Assembly (NCBI RefSeq): GCF_032464895.1
Contig: NZ_JAWDIC010000001.1
Location: forward strand, 434,001-498,000
Reading direction: 5' to 3'
DNA: 64,000 nucleotides
From: Phycicoccus sp. M110.8
GTDB lineage: Bacteria; Actinomycetota; Actinomycetes; Actinomycetales; Dermatophilaceae
This document shows, piece after piece, positions 62,609 to 64,000 of the stretch (position 1 is the first letter of the stretch; each line of letters begins with the position of its first letter). The position numbers were made by a program, and so were the translations under genes. The notes under the pieces are model-generated. The model made no database searches and was not told where the DNA came from. It worked only from the letters and a program-made list of their open reading frames with translations.

Positions 62609-63166
62609 TCAGTTCATCTCCGGGTCCACCGGGAAGGTGGCCACGAAGGCGAGGTGGTCTCGCTGGCGGCGCAGCACGCGCACCCACAGGCTCTGCGGGT
62701 CGTCGTCGAAGGCGTCGCGACCCTCGGCCTCCACGACGTACCAGGACCCGCTGTCGACCTCGTCCTCGAGCTGCCCGGGCGACCACCCGGCATACCCGGC
62801 GAAGATCCGCATCCCAGCGACCTCGGGCATGACGAGCTCGGGCGGGGTGTCGAGGTCGACCAGGCCGACCCCGCCGAAGAGCCGCTTGACGCCCATCGGC
62901 TCGACGTCACCGGGCGCGGTCACCAGCCCCAGCGCACTGTCCAGGCCGACCGGGCCGCCCTCGAAGAGGACCCGGGGCGCGGTCACGTGGTCCTGCCACT
63001 CGGGGAGGACGGCGTCGACGCGGGCGTCGAGGGGGCGGTTGAGCACCACACCCTGCGCGCCCTCCGCGTCGTGGTGGAGCAGGAGCACGACGCTGCGGCG
63101 GAACACCCCTTCCTCGATCTGGGGTGTCGCGAGCAGCAGGCTGCCGGACAGGTCCTCGGTCTCCAC
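62609..63166 (-). CDS. YqgE/AlgH family protein
   Basis: A 185-residue soluble protein of the DUF179/AlgH fold. LSGSLLLATPQIEEGVFRRS, VVLLLHHDAEGAQGVVLNRP, VLFEGGPVGLDSALGLV and IFAGYAGWSPGQLEDEV cover the family pattern. Its role is uncertain; E. coli YqgE sits beside yqgF but no yqgF is here. The GTG at 63166 follows GGAGGG, and an AGAAT −10-like sequence is also near. It lies 23 bases upstream of the DUF3039 gene, which has its own −10 element. Confidence 0.93.
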   Translation of the reverse strand: METEDLSGSLLLATPQIEEGVFRRSVVLLLHHDAEGAQGVVLNRPLDARVDAVLPEWQDHVTAPRVLFEGGPVGLDSALGLVTAPGDVEPMGVKRLFGGVGLVDLDTPPELVMPEVAGMRIFAGYAGWSPGQLEDEVDSGSWYVVEAEGRDAFDDDPQSLWVRVLRRQRDHLAFVATFPVDPEMN

Positions 63167-63186
63167 CCCTCCATTCTGCCCACAAA

Positions 63187-63221
63187 GCCACAGCCCCGGT
63201 CACGCGGACCGGGGCTGTGGC
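63187..63221. terminator. Hairpin terminator after the DEAD-box helicase
   Basis: A perfect 15-bp stem (63187-63201 with 63207-63221, loop ACGCG) lies 20 bases beyond the helicase stop on the minus strand. Confidence 0.82.
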
Positions 63222-63240
63222 GGAACGGCTGACGTGGAGG

Positions 63241-64000
63241 TCAGTCGCGCGGGCCGCGACGGGCGCCGCCGTACGGGCGACCCCCCTGGCGGCCGCGGGG
63301 ACCACCGGAGCGCGGGCCGCGCGGACCACCGCGGTGCTGGCGCTTCTCGCCCTCGAGGAGCCGCTTGAACCTCTCCTCCGAGACCGGGATGCCGCTGGGG
63401 GCGCTGGCGCCCGTGGCGGCGAGCCGCTCGTCACCGGGGACGGCGCGGGTGGGCACCGCCTCGATGCCGGCCTCGCGGGCCATGCGCTCCATGGTGCGCC
63501 GCTGGTGCGGCAGCGCCAGGGTCACGACGGTGCCCTTGTCACCGGCGCGGGCCGTGCGGCCCGAGCGGTGCAGGTAGTCCTTGTGGTCGGCCGGCGGGTC
63601 GACCTGCAGGACCACCGAGACGTCGTCGACGTGGATGCCGCGGGCCGCGACGTCCGTGGCGACGAGCACCGGCAGGCTGCCGTCGCGGAAGGCGCCGAGC
63701 ACGCGGTTGCGCGCACCCTGGCCGAGACCGCCGTGCAGCGCCGCGGCGAAGACACCCTGCTCGCGCAGCTGCATCGCCACGCGGTCGGCACCGAGCTTGG
63801 TGCGCACGAACACGACGGTGCGGCCCTCGCGGTTGGCGACCTCGGCGGTGATGACCTTCTTGTGGACCGGCTCGATGAGCAGGACGTGGTGCTCCATGGT
63901 CGTCACGGAGGCCTTGGCGTCGTCGGTGGAGTGCGTCACCGGGTCGGTGAGGTAGCGCTCCACGAGCGTGTCGATGCCGTTGTCGAGGGTGGCCGAGAAC
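63241..64000 (-). CDS. DEAD-box RNA helicase, C-terminal part (cut by the window edge)
   Basis: The last ~250 residues of a DEAD-box RNA helicase; the N-terminal part lies outside the window. The visible part starts in motif III (FSATLD) and continues with TVVFVRTKLGADRVAMQL, LHGGLGQGARNRVLGAF, VLVATDVAARGIHVDDVSVV (motif V) and HRSGRTARAGDKGT (motif VI). It ends in an Arg/Gly-rich tail (RGGPRGPRSGGPRGRQGG) as in RNA-binding helicases such as RhlE/DeaD. It probably remodels RNA. The internal GTG at 63963 is not its start. Confidence 0.95.
   Translation of the reverse strand, partial: FSATLDNGIDTLVERYLTDPVTHSTDDAKASVTTMEHHVLLIEPVHKKVITAEVANREGRTVVFVRTKLGADRVAMQLREQGVFAAALHGGLGQGARNRVLGAFRDGSLPVLVATDVAARGIHVDDVSVVLQVDPPADHKDYLHRSGRTARAGDKGTVVTLALPHQRRTMERMAREAGIEAVPTRAVPGDERLAATGASAPSGIPVSEERFKRLLEGEKRQHRGGPRGPRSGGPRGRQGGRPYGGARRGPRD

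Overview
The window is about 64 kb of very G+C-rich DNA. Genes are tightly packed, starts are often GTG, overlaps of the ATGA/GTGA type are common, and many genes appear to be leaderless. The gene content (clpS–DUF2017–murI–MBL, rph–rdgB, DivIVA, an SigE-type ECF factor, ESX/EspC-like small proteins, DUF3039, a Nur-type nickel box) fits an actinobacterium. Gene style and neighbourhoods look most like Micrococcales of the Intrasporangiaceae type, which is an inference and not proven here.

Layout. 0–5.4 kb: cysteine dioxygenase plus rhodanese behind two short Cys-containing ORFs, a GroES-like protein, DUF3618, the thiol peroxidase Bcp, and a Nur-box-controlled nickel/cobalt ECF transporter in which CbiM, CbiN/PDGLE and CbiQ are fused, followed by CbiO. 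5.4–14.6 kb: CoA-transferase, sedolisin, DUF1684, TMEM175 channel, dehydrogenases, DUF6326 and a NarL-type two-component pair. 14.6–25 kb: a looser, more accessory stretch with hypothetical membrane and secreted proteins, an ECF sigma/propeller anti-sigma pair, hydrolases, gene-poor gaps and a probable frameshifted gene. 25–33 kb: SDR, CysM, DivIVA, quinone oxidoreductase, a LuxR-family ATPase regulator destroyed by one nonsense and one frameshift lesion, and an alpha/beta hydrolase. 33–43 kb: the conserved core (tRNA-Leu, rdgB, rph, nfo, MBL proteins, murI, DUF2017, clpS) and NAD-related genes (pncB, kynU, pncA). 43–56.7 kb: RmlD-like SDR, Tat-exported 5'-nucleotidase, then the tyrosine degradation genes hmgA, an unrecognised gene coupled to fahA, and hppD with a divergent Lrp-type regulator, interspersed with an AvrRpt2-like papain-fold protein, an RDD protein and an amino acid permease. 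56.7–64 kb: a four-gene EspC/WXG-like cluster, DEAD/DEAH helicases, an M43 metalloprotease, DUF3039 and YqgE.

How it works together. Tyrosine would be degraded through 4-hydroxyphenylpyruvate (HppD), homogentisate (HmgA) and fumarylacetoacetate (FahA), with the Lrp-like protein as the obvious local regulator candidate. PncA, PncB and KynU point to NAD salvage and tryptophan breakdown. The CbiMNQ–CbiO importer is probably for nickel, because an exact Nur-type operator precedes it.

DNA-level themes. (1) A −10-like TANNNT exactly 6–7 nt before the start codon recurs at more than a dozen genes on both strands, including a clpS/pncB pair whose −10 elements overlap. (2) The heptamer GTATGCC/GGCATAC is strongly over-represented, in all reading frames and between genes, but nearly absent from the 13.3–25 kb stretch and scarce at 53.9–59.4 kb. 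(3) Long perfect hairpins without U-tracts mark many gene ends. I found no CRISPR array, no insertion sequence and no rRNA.
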